64,000 nt of DNA. Source: Chroococcidiopsis sp. TS-821 (lineage in GTDB: Bacteria > Cyanobacteriota > Cyanobacteriia > Cyanobacteriales > Chroococcidiopsidaceae). The position numbers and the translations under genes were made by a program. The notes beneath the pieces are model-generated. The model was not told the DNA's origin and ran no database searches. It saw only the letters and a program-made list of their open reading frames with translations. Below, in pieces: positions 36,897-46,650 of this stretch. Each line of letters opens with the position of its first letter. Position 1 is the first letter of the stretch. Location: assembly GCF_002939305.1 (NCBI RefSeq), contig NZ_MVDI01000001.1:806001-870000 (forward strand). Direction: 5' to 3'.

Positions 36897-38102
36897 ATGT
36901 TCCGGCGACGCGTTAAGGTTGTAGTGACAGCTACACTTTCGTTGTGGCTATGTTGCAGTTCAATTGCATTAGCACAAAATAAGAAATCTCCACCCAGTGA
37001 ATTTCCGCTGAATCCACTCGAAATCACAACTCCAGATCCACTATTACCAACTCCAAATCAGCTATTGAGTCCGCAAGAACGCCAAAACTTAGCAACAGCG
37101 TTAGACCAACTCAACGCGCAGGCGCAAGCGCGATTAGCAGCGGGAGATAATAGGGGTGCGTTTGAGATTTGGAACCGCGAACTCAGACTGCGGCGGGCGT
37201 TGGGTACTCTAGCTGAAGTGCAAGCACTCGGAAGAGTCGGGGCGATCGCTTGGAGTGAAAATGAACGCACCCAAGTTCAAATTATTACGCAGCGGCTGCA
37301 AACGATTCAGCAACAAGTCCAATCGCAACCAACTGCTGATTTAACCTTACTGCGAGCGCTTGGTTATGCGTATCAGCAAGTGCGATCGCCGCAACAAGCC
37401 TTAGAAGTCTATAATCAAATTCTGAAGCTTGAGCGACAGCAGAATGCAGCAACTGCTGAAAGTACTTTAAGAACAATTGCAGAATTACACTTGAGCTGGT
37501 TCGACTATCCGCAAGCGGCTAAGAGTTATCAAGAATTACTCACTTTGGCAAACTCGCGCGGCGATCGCGTCGGTGAAGTGACTTATTTACAACAGCTAGC
37601 TTATATTTATGACCGCGCCCGACAACCTCAACAAGCACTTGTAGTGAAGCAGCGACTTGCAGAACTTTATCTTAATGATGCGCAATTCACGCAAGTACCG
37701 GCTCTGCGACTTGCGATCGCCGCTGACTACCAAGCATTAGGTCAAATTCAGCAAGCATTTCAAAATTACCAAGAAGCTTACGCTTCTGCATGGTCTTTAC
37801 AACAATATGCACGTGCAGGTGATGCTTTACGGCAATTGATTGCACTTTACCGCACTCAAGGTCAGGTTAACGAAGCTTTACAAGCAAGTCAAATTCTTCT
37901 AGAGGCAGACCAACGTGCTGCCAACTTTTACGGTTTGATGAATACTTATGACCAAATAGGGCAGATTCATCTACAAAACGGTAATCCTACTGCTGCACTC
38001 TCAGCGTTTGAGCAAGGACTAGCGATCGCTCAACAATTGCAGTATCAACAATCGTACTTTACGCAACAAATTCAACAGATTCAACAAAATTCGACTCAAT
38101 AA
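36897..38102 (+). CDS. Exported TPR-repeat protein
   Basis: About 401 aa. Signal peptide MFRRRVKVVVTATLSLWLCC then SSIALAQ. A proline-rich spacer (ITTPDPLLPTPNQLL) precedes at least six TPR-like helix pairs, such as ALGYAYQQVRSPQQALEVYN and QIHLQNGNPTAALSAFEQGL. It is rich in Gln and Ala with no enzymatic domain, so it is probably a periplasmic scaffold. Its TPR style resembles that of the TPR-CHAT protein, and it could interact with it, but this is only inferred. Earlier in-frame starts exist (GTG 36843, ATG 36864); 36897 is chosen because it puts the signal peptide at the N terminus. Confidence 0.82.
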   Translation: MFRRRVKVVVTATLSLWLCCSSIALAQNKKSPPSEFPLNPLEITTPDPLLPTPNQLLSPQERQNLATALDQLNAQAQARLAAGDNRGAFEIWNRELRLRRALGTLAEVQALGRVGAIAWSENERTQVQIITQRLQTIQQQVQSQPTADLTLLRALGYAYQQVRSPQQALEVYNQILKLERQQNAATAESTLRTIAELHLSWFDYPQAAKSYQELLTLANSRGDRVGEVTYLQQLAYIYDRARQPQQALVVKQRLAELYLNDAQFTQVPALRLAIAADYQALGQIQQAFQNYQEAYASAWSLQQYARAGDALRQLIALYRTQGQVNEALQASQILLEADQRAANFYGLMNTYDQIGQIHLQNGNPTAALSAFEQGLAIAQQLQYQQSYFTQQIQQIQQNSTQ

Positions 38103-38122
38103 AAAGCTAATTAAATAAGCTA

Positions 38123-38542
38123 TTAAAACAGGTTAGCACCATACAGCTTGGCGCCTCTAAAGTCAGCTCCTGCGATTGTTGCACCATCCATATCAACTTT
38201 ATAAAGTTTGGCATCCTGAAGATTAGCACCTGTTAGATTAACTTCGTTCATACTTGCACCGGTAGCAAACGCTTTAAATAAGTTTGCCTGTTGCAAGTTA
38301 GCACCTGTTAAATCTGCACCTTCTAAGTTAGCGTCGATTAAGCTTGCGCCTTCTAAGTTGGCATTTCGCAAGTCTGCGCCAATTAAGTGAGCGCCATTTA
38401 GATTAGCACCTGATAAGTCGCAGCCCATGCATTCGCGGGTTTCGATTAATTGGCGTACGTGTGCGGGATTTTCTGCTCGTACCGGAGCTGCTATGCACGC
38501 AGTACTTAACAACGCTGTGGTAGCAAAAATCTCCAGTTTCAT
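38123..38542 (-). CDS. Exported pentapeptide-repeat protein
   Basis: 139 aa. Signal peptide (LEIFATTALLSTACIAAPVRAE region), then about 18 consecutive A(D/N)LXX pentapeptides from CDLSGANLNGAHLIGADLRN onward. These form a short right-handed quadrilateral beta-helix. A CMGC pair precedes the repeats and could form a disulphide or bind metal. Proteins of this layout (RETxxCxxCDLSGANL) are common in cyanobacteria and have no assigned function. Convergent with the TPR gene. Confidence 0.88.
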   Translation of the reverse strand: MKLEIFATTALLSTACIAAPVRAENPAHVRQLIETRECMGCDLSGANLNGAHLIGADLRNANLEGASLIDANLEGADLTGANLQQANLFKAFATGASMNEVNLTGANLQDAKLYKVDMDGATIAGADFRGAKLYGANLF

Positions 38543-39107
38543 AATTCTTTACCTCAAAGGCGATCGAAAAGCTATGACGCTAGTATCTCCTGTATAAAAT
38601 GTGATGCCTTCCTACGTATGGAAGAAGTAGTAGACGGAGATTTTTGCACGCATTGAGCAAACCTCAATTGAGAGTGACTCGCTAAAGTTACATATTGACT
38701 CGGCTAAGAATCTACCAAAAGTATGGATCTACACTGAGAAGTCAATAAGTTTGCTGACGATCGCGACTGCACTGCCCAACGATCTAGAGATTGAGCGCCA
38801 ACTGCATGAGATACTGATAAAATCAGTGCTTTTTAGGGCTTCTCGTTGTTGTAGCTAGGAGCACAGTTTTAAAGATTCCTCATTAAAAAATTCCAGCATT
38901 TTAATGCGAATCTGCTATTTTTTCGTACTTGCTTACTTAAGACGCTGTGACTGATGATTACTAATATTACCTAGAGAGACTTGACACAAGGAAATCAATT
39001 ACACAAAGATAACCAGAATAAAGCATCTTACCTGAAGTCTCACTCGTTCTAAACTGCTTTTATTTACTGCGGTAAATGCTTGATTAACTACTAAGGAGTT
39101 TAAATCT
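38543..39107. other. Intergenic region, 565 bp
   Basis: Divergent spacer between the pentapeptide gene and the peptidoglycan-binding gene. I see no gene remnant that I can name. It must carry both promoters; aaggag at 39092-39097 is the ribosome-binding site of the rightward gene. Confidence 0.6.
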
Positions 39108-39920
39108 ATGTGGTGTAGATGGAGTACAACGATCGCAGCAGTCACCTTTGGCGTGACGGCTGGCCTAGTTAGTTACGAAATGACTTCTGTTGCACAGCAA
39201 CGATATTACTATACGCCCGATGAATTCCGCGTTACTTTACGAGGACTAGGATACGATATTCCTGAAGAAGGGCCTCTAACGGATGAGGCTACGCGCAATG
39301 CAATTCGTGACTTCCAGCAACGATATGGTTTAACAGTTGATGGGGTAGCAGGTCCACAGACGCAAAGTACCGCAGCGGAGTTGATGCGAAATCTGCACGG
39401 CAGCTTAAACTTAGTTGTTGAGCCTACTCCGCCACTACCGCGAAACCAATTTTACACAACACGTACTGAGTCAGCAGTAGAGCAGTTCCAAGAACGCTAT
39501 AATCTGCCAACGACTGGGATTGCTAATTTAGAAACTCGGATTCGACTCGACCAAGAAGCCAGAAGAGTTCTGAGCGGTGAAGAACCAACGCCAGAGCCAA
39601 CACCGTCGCCAACCCCAACCCCATCACCAACACCAACGCCAGAGCAGACACCGTCACCAACCCCAACCCCATCACCAACACCAACGCCAGAGCAGACACC
39701 GTCGCCAACCCCAACCCCATCACCAACACCAACGCCAGAGACGACACCGTCGCCAACCCCAACCCCATCACCAACACCAACGCCAGAGCAGACACCGTCG
39801 CCAGCGCCAACCCCGTCACCAACACCAACGCCAGAGCAGACACCGTCGCCAGCGCCGACGCCTGCACCCTCACCTTCGCCTATACCAACGATTCCTCCTT
39901 CGCCATCGCCAACTCCATAA
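39108..39920 (+). CDS. Exported peptidoglycan-binding protein with Pro/Thr repeat tail
   Basis: 270 aa. An N-terminal signal or anchor segment (residues about 8-30) is followed by a PG_binding_1 domain ([38 protein letters not shown]). A second, partial one follows ([20 protein letters not shown]). The last 100 residues are a Pro/Thr/Ser/Glu run built from a 16-residue repeat ([16 protein letters not shown]) copied five times almost exactly. The tail looks like a stiff extended wall-spanning spacer. aaggag 11 bases before the ATG supports the start. No catalytic domain, so it is probably a structural wall protein. Confidence 0.85.
   Translation: MWCRWSTTIAAVTFGVTAGLVSYEMTSVAQQRYYYTPDEFRVTLRGLGYDIPEEGPLTDEATRNAIRDFQQRYGLTVDGVAGPQTQSTAAELMRNLHGSLNLVVEPTPPLPRNQFYTTRTESAVEQFQERYNLPTTGIANLETRIRLDQEARRVLSGEEPTPEPTPSPTPTPSPTPTPEQTPSPTPTPSPTPTPEQTPSPTPTPSPTPTPETTPSPTPTPSPTPTPEQTPSPAPTPSPTPTPEQTPSPAPTPAPSPSPIPTIPPSPSPTP
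39600..39839 (+). repeat. 48-bp minisatellite, five copies
   Basis: Unit begins acaccgtcgccaacc and codes for 16 residues. Five consecutive units have only a few substitutions (cag to acg in unit 3; acc to gcg in unit 5), and a degenerate sixth follows. The length is in frame, so copy number can change without breaking the gene. Confidence 0.9.
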
Positions 39921-39952
39921 GTGCTGTGATGTCATTAACTTGTTCGCACTTC

Positions 39953-40840
39953 TTATTCGGCTGGATCGGGTAATGGTCTTCCTTGAGGACTGGGTAAACT
40001 TGGACGGCGATCGCCATAGGGCATGGGTATGTACTGCACGCTAGGACGCCCGCCCTGTGGTTGTGGATACAACTCCATGAGTTTGTAGATTGAGCGGGGT
40101 AGCCCTACTGTAATGGGTAGCCCCATTTCTGTTGCTTCTTCAACTGTTACGGGATAGTCGTGGGTGACGCGCCCTGTAGTTAAGGCATCGACAATTTTTT
40201 CAATATTCTCTGGGGCAATTTTTTGCTTGGGAATATCGTCTTTTAGTAAAGTGCGTACGAACCGTTGTACTTGGGCGATCGCTTTGCGCGACAAATCAGC
40301 CATAATCAAGGTTTGGTCATCAATATCGCCAATTGGTTTATCTTCCACAACTTTTAGAATACTCGCAGCGGGAAAGTTACCAAGTTGCGGATCGACAGGT
40401 CCCAAAACCGCGTTAGCATCCATAACAATTTCATCAGAAGCGAGTGCGAGCATCGTCCCGCCACTCATTGCGTAATGGGGAATAAAAACCGTGACTTTGG
40501 CGGGATGGCGAATTAAAGCTCTGGCAATTTGCTCAGTTGCCAATACTAATCCCCCTGGCGTATGTAAAATTAAATCAATGGGTACATTTGGTGGCGTCAA
40601 ACGAATTGCACGTAGGACTTGCTCGGAATCTTCAATACTGATGTAGCGCGAGATCGGAATTCCCAGTAAACTTAAAGACTCCTGACGGTGAATAAGTAAG
40701 ATAACTCGACTATTCCGCCCGCGCTCAAATTCTTGTAATGCCCGAATTCGGCGAATTTCCATCTGACGACGTTGCCACACAGGTTGCAGCGAAGAGAGAA
40801 ATAGAAAAATCCAGAATAAATCAAAGAAACTAAAGCCCAT
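39953..40840 (-). CDS. Clp-fold membrane-anchored serine protease (SDH/SppA-like)
   Basis: About 295 aa. N-terminal membrane segment FSFFDLFWIFLFLSSLQPVW. The crotonase/ClpP fold follows: IDLILHTPGGLVLATEQIA, then the nucleophile region PHYAMSGGTMLALASDEIVM (S of MSGGT) and AVLGPVDPQLG. A catalytic lysine or His-Asp partner cannot be fixed by eye. It probably degrades membrane or signal peptides. The frame extends to a TTG at 40876, but the ATG at 40838-40840 (MGFSFFDLF) is the better start. Convergent with the PG-binding gene. Confidence 0.87.
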   Translation of the reverse strand: MGFSFFDLFWIFLFLSSLQPVWQRRQMEIRRIRALQEFERGRNSRVILLIHRQESLSLLGIPISRYISIEDSEQVLRAIRLTPPNVPIDLILHTPGGLVLATEQIARALIRHPAKVTVFIPHYAMSGGTMLALASDEIVMDANAVLGPVDPQLGNFPAASILKVVEDKPIGDIDDQTLIMADLSRKAIAQVQRFVRTLLKDDIPKQKIAPENIEKIVDALTTGRVTHDYPVTVEEATEMGLPITVGLPRSIYKLMELYPQPQGGRPSVQYIPMPYGDRRPSLPSPQGRPLPDPAE

Positions 40841-41274
40841 AGAAGTATTAGCTGATATTCTCTTTACTTGTTTCAATTTACTAGAAAGAGGATAGTTTCA
40901 AATAAAGAGAAACTGAAGTCTATCTACAGAGTTAGCAGCAGAGTATCAGCCAACACAAACACAATTGTCGTACATACAATTGCTAAACCTATTTGCCAAG
41001 TCCTGGAGTGATAAAATGCGCTATACCATCTAGGCTGACAGTCAGGTCATAGTTTCTTGCATAAACTAGCCGGAAAGCGATCCTAATCATCGCCTAAAGG
41101 TCAAACTAAGCGTTTTACACACTTGTTGGGCAATCTTAGAAATCAAGATCGCCCAGTTTCTTTTTAGACAATCGACGTTAATGTTAAATCCGGTTGATTA
41201 CAGACAATAAAAATAGTGCTTAGTAATTAGTCACTAACCACAAAAAACGTTATTTGACCGGAGATAACATAACA
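40841..41274. other. Intergenic region with an orphan plus-strand terminator
   Basis: 434 bp between two minus-strand genes. No coding remnant seen. It contains a terminator-like hairpin oriented to the plus strand (41127-41166), although no plus-strand gene is nearby. A TTGCAT...17 bp...TAATCA arrangement at about 41058-41086 could be a promoter. Confidence 0.5.
41127..41166 (+). terminator. Terminator-like hairpin without an upstream gene
   Basis: Stem TGGGCAATCTT / AAGATCGCCCA (one mismatch) at 41127-41155, followed by GTTTCTTTTTA. On the plus strand it would end a transcript starting in the preceding 250 bp. On the minus strand the A-rich flank does not suit a terminator for the malic enzyme gene. 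Confidence 0.5.
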
Positions 41275-42666
41275 TTAGTTTCGCGCAATACCTTCCTGAC
41301 GCGCCGCGCGTTGTACTGCGGTGGCGACTGCGGTAGCGACTCGGCGATCGAATACTGAAGGAATAATGTGTTCGCGGTGAAGTTCAGCTGGTGCTACGAG
41401 TTCCGCGATCGCGTGGGCAGCTTCTAAATACATTGTGGTTGTGATTGTAGCAGCTCGACAATCCAAAGCACCGCGAAACACCCCAGGAAAAGCCAAAACA
41501 TTATTAATTTGATTTGGGTAGTCACTGCGCCCTGTTGCCATGACAGCAACATCGTTTGTTACCAATTCTGGTTGAATTTCCGGAATTGGATTTGCCATTG
41601 CAAACACAATCGGATCGCGTGCCATCGAACGCACCATGTCTGGCGTGACAACACCAGGAGCGCTGACACCAATAAAAACATCTGCATCTTTCAGCGCATC
41701 AGCTAGGGAACCACCTTGTTCTACAGCAAATTCGCGCTTTTGTTCAGTCATGTCGGCACGTTGTAGCGACAGAATACCTTTGGAATCGCACATTAAGATT
41801 GTTTCTGCCTCAGCTTTCCGGAGTAACCGCGCGATCGCCACTCCCGCCGCACCTGCACCGTTAATGACAATGCGGATTTCATTCATTGATTTATTCACCA
41901 ATTTGAGCGAATTAATCAGCGCTGCTAAAGTCACAATGGCGGTTCCGTGCTGGTCGTCATGAAATATCGGAATATCTAATTCTTGGCGCAGGCGAGTTTC
42001 GATTTCAAAGCAACGCGGTGCGGCGATATCTTCTAAATTCACTCCTCCAAATACGGGTGCAATCTGTTTGACAGTTTCGACAATCGTGTCTGTATCTTGA
42101 CTTGTCAAGCAGATAGGAAACGCATCTAGCCCTGCAAATTCTTTAAAGAGCATCGCTTTACCTTCCATAACGGGTAAAGCCGCAGCAGGACCAAGATTAC
42201 CTAACCCCAATACTGCACTACCATCAGTAACAATTGCTACAGTATTTTGCTTGATTGTTAAGTGATAGACTTGTTCGGGGTCTTGCGCGATCGCGGTACA
42301 AATGCGACCTACTCCTGGCGTATACGCCATTGCTAGATCGGACACACTTTTTAAGGCAATTTTGCTCGTAATGCTGATTTTACCGCCACGATGTAAGTTA
42401 AATGTGCGGTCGTAAACATCAATTACCTTGATATCAGGCAAGACTTTCACCGCTTGCACGATCGTTTCTGCGTGTTCCGTACTTGCGGCATCAACAGTAA
42501 CATCGCGGATGGAAATATGTCGAGTTTGTTCGATTAAATCGATTTGACCGAGATTTCCACCACTGCTTGCGATCGCGTGTGTCACACTCGCCAACATACC
42601 CACGCGATTGGGAATCTGTAACCGCAGCGTCAAACTAAAGCTCGAATTTGGAGTTAAGTTTACCAT
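41275..42666 (-). CDS. NAD(P)-dependent malic enzyme with N-terminal ACT domain
   Basis: 463 aa from the ATG at 42664-42666. An ACT domain (residues about 8-80; SLTLRLQIPNRVGMLASVTH) precedes the malic enzyme core. Core motifs: LAMAYTPGVGRICTAIAQDP; VTDGSAVLGLGNLGP with EGKAMLFKEFAGLD; the metal site FHDDQHGTAIVTLA; and the Rossmann site INGAGAAGVAIARLL. It decarboxylates malate to pyruvate; the ACT domain suggests allosteric control by an amino acid or similar ligand. Earlier starts exist (ATG 42702, GTG 42714), but AGGA just before 42666 and the length of known cyanobacterial enzymes favour this one. Confidence 0.92.
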   Translation of the reverse strand: MVNLTPNSSFSLTLRLQIPNRVGMLASVTHAIASSGGNLGQIDLIEQTRHISIRDVTVDAASTEHAETIVQAVKVLPDIKVIDVYDRTFNLHRGGKISITSKIALKSVSDLAMAYTPGVGRICTAIAQDPEQVYHLTIKQNTVAIVTDGSAVLGLGNLGPAAALPVMEGKAMLFKEFAGLDAFPICLTSQDTDTIVETVKQIAPVFGGVNLEDIAAPRCFEIETRLRQELDIPIFHDDQHGTAIVTLAALINSLKLVNKSMNEIRIVINGAGAAGVAIARLLRKAEAETILMCDSKGILSLQRADMTEQKREFAVEQGGSLADALKDADVFIGVSAPGVVTPDMVRSMARDPIVFAMANPIPEIQPELVTNDVAVMATGRSDYPNQINNVLAFPGVFRGALDCRAATITTTMYLEAAHAIAELVAPAELHREHIIPSVFDRRVATAVATAVQRAARQEGIARN

Positions 42667-42903
42667 GTGTCCTGTACGCGATCTGTGTAAATTAACTGGC
42701 ATAACCCAGTTCACTTTAAACTGCCATATTTTAGCAATCTAAATAGTATGATTTAATTCAACTTTCTGGAATATGAGTAGGCAAACATAACTAAGTGCGA
42801 TACCTATTCAAAGCCGGTAACAATTCATCCGACTAATTACCCATTACCTATTACCAACTTTGATGTTACTTTTATTTTTAGTCATTTACTGCGGCAATCG
42901 TAA

Positions 42904-43758
42904 CTATCCCTTCCCAGGAATCACGTACCGCATTCCACTTTTGCTACTGACAGCATCACCTTTGTAGCGAGGAATGATATGAATACTGGCGTGCATCATG
43001 TTTTGTCCCGCGTCTCGATTGACGTTGATGCCTACATTAAAACCATCAGGTGCAAATTCTTTGTTAAGAATTTCTTGAACTTTGTTTGCCATTAGCCAGC
43101 CCGCAGCTTGTTCTTTAAATGGTAAATGAAAATAGTTACTAACATGGCGTTTGGGAATGACTAAAGCATGACCTTTACTCGCAGGATAGCCGTCGAATAT
43201 AGCGTAAGCTGTTGCAGATTCTGTAAGAAAGTTTAGCTGTTGATGTGGGTTGCAGAACAGGCAATTATTATTTGTTCTTCGAAAGTTGTAGTGAAAATAT
43301 TCGTATATTTCGCAATGCTCATCTAAATTAATTGACTTGAAAGGAAGTTTAACAATACATTGATAGGTTTGCTTTTTATGAACGTAGTGTTCGCGAAAGC
43401 CTTCCTTTTTTAAATCTCTTCTGACAGCGTAATAAGCTTTCCCGCCTGGTTTTAATAAGTGCGAGACTTCCATTAGAATATTTGCTTGTTCTTCAGGGAA
43501 TAAAACATTGAGTACGTAAAAGCAGAGAATTGTGTCAAATTTTTCTTGAGGATAGTTTGGAAAATAATAAGGGTCATACCCTGTAATATCGAAGCCTTTT
43601 TGTCGCAAAATTTTAACATCATTACCGAAACCGCAGCCAAAATCTAAGATTTTCCCTTTGAGTAGATTATTGTTTAATAAAAACTTAGCAGGAAACGATA
43701 AGTAGGTTCTTTCTATGGCTGTAAGATGGCTATATTTATTTTTTTGTTGCCTCATCAA
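42904..43758 (-). CDS. Bifunctional SAM-dependent methyltransferase / HIT-domain protein
   Basis: 284 aa, two domains. Residues 1-150: class I methyltransferase with ILDFGCGFGNDV (38-49), GYDPYYFPNYP, and FDTILCFYVLNVLF. Residues about 165-284: HIT domain beginning NNCLFC, with AYAIFDGYPASKGHALVIPK then RHVSNYF, and the C-terminal DAGQNMMHASIHIIPRYKGD. In standard HIT enzymes the triad reads H-x-H-x-H; here it is H256-A-S258-I-H260, so the residue at the nucleophile position is serine. Hydrolase activity is therefore doubtful, while binding of a nucleotide is possible. AT-rich codon use compared with purM next door suggests transfer. Confidence 0.85.
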   Translation of the reverse strand: MMRQQKNKYSHLTAIERTYLSFPAKFLLNNNLLKGKILDFGCGFGNDVKILRQKGFDITGYDPYYFPNYPQEKFDTILCFYVLNVLFPEEQANILMEVSHLLKPGGKAYYAVRRDLKKEGFREHYVHKKQTYQCIVKLPFKSINLDEHCEIYEYFHYNFRRTNNNCLFCNPHQQLNFLTESATAYAIFDGYPASKGHALVIPKRHVSNYFHLPFKEQAAGWLMANKVQEILNKEFAPDGFNVGINVNRDAGQNMMHASIHIIPRYKGDAVSSKSGMRYVIPGKG

Positions 43759-43952
43759 ATTTTGTTGTTTAATTCTCCTCGATTGATAGATTGTTTGTTA
43801 GTCTACGCACCTCTGGAAACTGTCTGTAAAGTTGCGACAGGAGTCACTAGGCTTATTTTTGGATTCGCGATAAGTTAATAGTAATTTCTTGAAACGACTG
43901 AAACCAACCGCGAAACTACCGACTATAAGAGACGCACAAGCTAGTAGAAGTC

Positions 43953-44981
43953 TTACACGGGCAATCCTTCTAACGTACCCGTACCCGGAATAACTTGACC
44001 GATCGCAGACGCAGCAATATCGTACGAGTTAAACCAGGCGATCGCTTGCTCAGTTTGTGCGGGTGGTACTAGCACAACAAATCCAATGCCCATATTAAAA
44101 GTATTAAACATAGCAGTGGAATTTACTGAGCCTGCTGCAGCTAACCATTCAAATACTGGTGGGACAACCCAGCTACCTAACTTAATTTGAATTGATTGAT
44201 TTTTACCTAAGCAACGCGGGAGATTTTCTGGTAAACCACCACCCGTAATATGCGCCATTCCATGAATGTCTAATCCGGCTTTAAGCGCTGCGAGTACAGG
44301 TTTTACGTAAATTCGCGTAGGTGTCAAAAAAACCTCACCTAAAGTTTTACCTGCAAAAATTTGCGGGCGATCGCTCCAAGAATACCCGCACGTATCCACA
44401 ATTTTGCGCACCAAACTCAAACCATTACTATGAATGCCATCGCTAGCCAAACCAAGGGCAATATCACCTACTTGCACGCGAGAACCGTTGAGCATTTGGC
44501 TTTTTTCCACGATCCCAACGCAGAACCCTGCTAGATCGTACTCGCCCACTTGATAGAAACCAGGCATTTCTGCGGTTTCTCCTCCTAGCAACGCACAACC
44601 TGCAATTTGACATCCACGGCTAATTCCGGTGACGACTTGCGTTAATTGATCTTGATTTAACTTCCCTGTAGCTACGTAATCGAGAAAAAATAATGGTTCC
44701 GCGCCTACAGTCAAAACATCATTGACGCACATTGCAACCAAATCAATACCTACAGTGTGATGAATGTTGAGTGTAAAAGCTAACTTCAGCTTTGTACCTA
44801 CACCATCAGTACCAGAAACTAAAACAGGTTCTTTATATCCTCCTGGCAAGGCAAAACAGCCACTAAAGCCACCAAGTCCCCCCATTACTTCTGGACGATA
44901 GGTACTTTGCACGAGATTGCGGATTTGCTCAACAAAGGCTCTACCCGCCTCGACATCCACTCCTGCTTCGCGATAATCCAT
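43953..44981 (-). CDS. purM: Phosphoribosylformylglycinamidine cyclo-ligase
   Basis: 342 aa, the usual PurM length. Converts FGAM to AIR in purine synthesis. Hallmarks: [20 protein letters not shown] at the N terminus; [25 protein letters not shown] (metal/ATP); [40 protein letters not shown]; and [16 protein letters not shown]. The C-terminal domain contains [17 protein letters not shown] and [15 protein letters not shown]. The ATG at 44979-44981 is the natural start. It stands alone, not next to purF or purL. Confidence 0.97.
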   Translation of the reverse strand: MDYREAGVDVEAGRAFVEQIRNLVQSTYRPEVMGGLGGFSGCFALPGGYKEPVLVSGTDGVGTKLKLAFTLNIHHTVGIDLVAMCVNDVLTVGAEPLFFLDYVATGKLNQDQLTQVVTGISRGCQIAGCALLGGETAEMPGFYQVGEYDLAGFCVGIVEKSQMLNGSRVQVGDIALGLASDGIHSNGLSLVRKIVDTCGYSWSDRPQIFAGKTLGEVFLTPTRIYVKPVLAALKAGLDIHGMAHITGGGLPENLPRCLGKNQSIQIKLGSWVVPPVFEWLAAAGSVNSTAMFNTFNMGIGFVVLVPPAQTEQAIAWFNSYDIAASAIGQVIPGTGTLEGLPV

Positions 44982-45400
44982 GCCAAGATACCTACAATTT
45001 TGCGATCGCTGTCGGATGTATTTTACTCTTCGCAGGGGCGAGGGGCAAAAGGTGAGCGGTGAGAAAATAGTTATGAAGTTAAATTAGTAAATTTTATGAT
45101 TATAACAAATAGTAGTTACTATTTATTACATTTTCTTATGTATTAGATGCCTAAAAATGTAAAAAAATGTTAAGTTTTATTGCGAAAACGAATTGCTTAT
45201 CAATCAAGCAAACGTACTGAGAGACAGGGTTTGTGTTGTACGACACGTTTCTCAGCTTTGCTTAAAAATCAGATTTTCTGTTGCATCACTGATCCCCAAC
45301 CCAAAAAGTTCGTGGTAGTCTGTTGCAGTTGTGAGAACACGAAGTGAAAACATAACGAGTTTGAGTTGTTGGAGTCAAAATCTCCTTCTAACCAACTCAG
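44982..45400. other. Intergenic region, 419 bp
   Basis: Divergent spacer between purM and rlpA. No gene remnant or strong hairpin seen apart from a HIP1 site at about 45002. AT-rich between 45070 and 45180, presumably the promoter zone. Confidence 0.6.
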
Positions 45401-46492
45401 ATGAAAAGTGCAATTTACAACGAGCGCATGAATAAGAAACTTTTGTGGACTACTACTGTTGCCTTGCTTACCGCTGCTGTAGGCATACCGCTATCGAGCC
45501 ATGCAGAATCAACATCGACAATCAAACCGTCAGCAGACAATCAATCGGCAACTCCCAACTCAACACCAACGACAACCAATGCTGTAAAAGTGGGTGAGTA
45601 TCAGTCCTCAACAAGACAATCCGACTCAGTAGTGGCTCGGATTCAGCCGCACCAACTAGCAGGACGTCAAGCAGCAACACTCTACGTCAAAAATATTCCT
45701 GTTTTGACCTTTTTTGACAAAGAGATGGCGAATAGTGCTAAGACAAGTACGCCGACTAAAGTCGCAACGAACGCTACCCAAGGAAGTTTATCCAAAGCTG
45801 ATATAGAATCCGAAGCTAACAGTGCCGTGCGGCGCGCCACAAAAGTCGCCGCAAAAATTAATCAATTACACTTAAACGGCGTAGACGCTAGCAAAATTAC
45901 AGCAAGATGGAAGGCTGCTACGGAAGAATCGAGCAAAACCACAAAAGCATCTGCACAAGTCGAGGGCGATCGCTATGCGATTCTTCTCAACAACGAAGAA
46001 CTTGTTGAAATTAACTCGCTGACACGCCTTCCCGATCAGACCAAGGATTTAGGTGAAGATGCTTTACAAGCAACAAATCGCCTGCGCAGATTACTTGGTA
46101 ACGCACCTCCCTTGCAAGAAGTTGCTGGAAAACCTGCACCCAAGCCCGTTGCAGTTGCACCGCAAACAAACGCGCAAAAGCAAACAAAGCAAGCAAGCAC
46201 AGTTCTTACTGGAATAGCGTCATGGTATGGTCCTGGCTTTCATGGTAATCGCAGTGCTAGCGGCGAAAGGTTCAACCAAAATGCCATGACAGCAGCGCAT
46301 CGCAGTTTGCCTTTTGGAACAAAAGTGCGAGTCACCAACAAAAGAAACGGTCGCTCTGTCGTTGTCCGCATCAACGATCGCGGGCCATTTACTGGAGGTA
46401 GAATTATTGACTTATCCGCAGGCGCAGCGCGAGTTTTAGGATTACTTAACTCAGGTACCGCACCTGTGCAGCTAGAGATACTAGGTCGGTAA
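45401..46492 (+). CDS. rlpA: RlpA-family septal/wall protein (double-psi beta-barrel)
   Basis: 363 aa. Signal peptide ([20 protein letters not shown]). A low-complexity Ser/Thr/Gln stretch leads into an extra N-terminal region ([20 protein letters not shown] then PVLTFF) seen in cyanobacterial members. A C-terminal DPBB domain has [54 protein letters not shown]. The His and Asp of the lytic transglycosylase active site (AHRSLPFG and NDRGPF) are present, so it may cleave naked glycan strands. ATG 45428 (MNKKLLW) is a good alternative start because it begins the signal peptide directly. Confidence 0.9.
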   Translation: MKSAIYNERMNKKLLWTTTVALLTAAVGIPLSSHAESTSTIKPSADNQSATPNSTPTTTNAVKVGEYQSSTRQSDSVVARIQPHQLAGRQAATLYVKNIPVLTFFDKEMANSAKTSTPTKVATNATQGSLSKADIESEANSAVRRATKVAAKINQLHLNGVDASKITARWKAATEESSKTTKASAQVEGDRYAILLNNEELVEINSLTRLPDQTKDLGEDALQATNRLRRLLGNAPPLQEVAGKPAPKPVAVAPQTNAQKQTKQASTVLTGIASWYGPGFHGNRSASGERFNQNAMTAAHRSLPFGTKVRVTNKRNGRSVVVRINDRGPFTGGRIIDLSAGAARVLGLLNSGTAPVQLEILGR

Positions 46493-46650
46493 TAGCAGGG
46501 GTCGGAGGTCAGGGATAGGGGTTCAGAGAACGCTGACCTTGAGAATAACTGATCGCATCTCTGACTTTTGACCCTTAATCTTTCATCTTCTCACACTGGA
46601 AATTAGCGATAAACTAGCGAGTGGGTGAAAGCAATACATGGGAGTTTTGG

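Noticed and set aside
39600-39839. Possible CRISPR array
   Set aside because: The repeats are contiguous with no unique spacers and keep an open reading frame, so this is a coding minisatellite.
39523-39873. 116-codon minus-strand frame rich in Leu, Ala and Val
   Set aside because: Antisense shadow of the same Pro/Thr repeat; the periodic sequence is an artefact of the repeat.
39577-40044. 155-codon plus-strand frame rich in His, Gln and Arg
   Set aside because: Alternative frame of the 48-bp minisatellite in the peptidoglycan-binding gene; any repeat of this base composition produces it.
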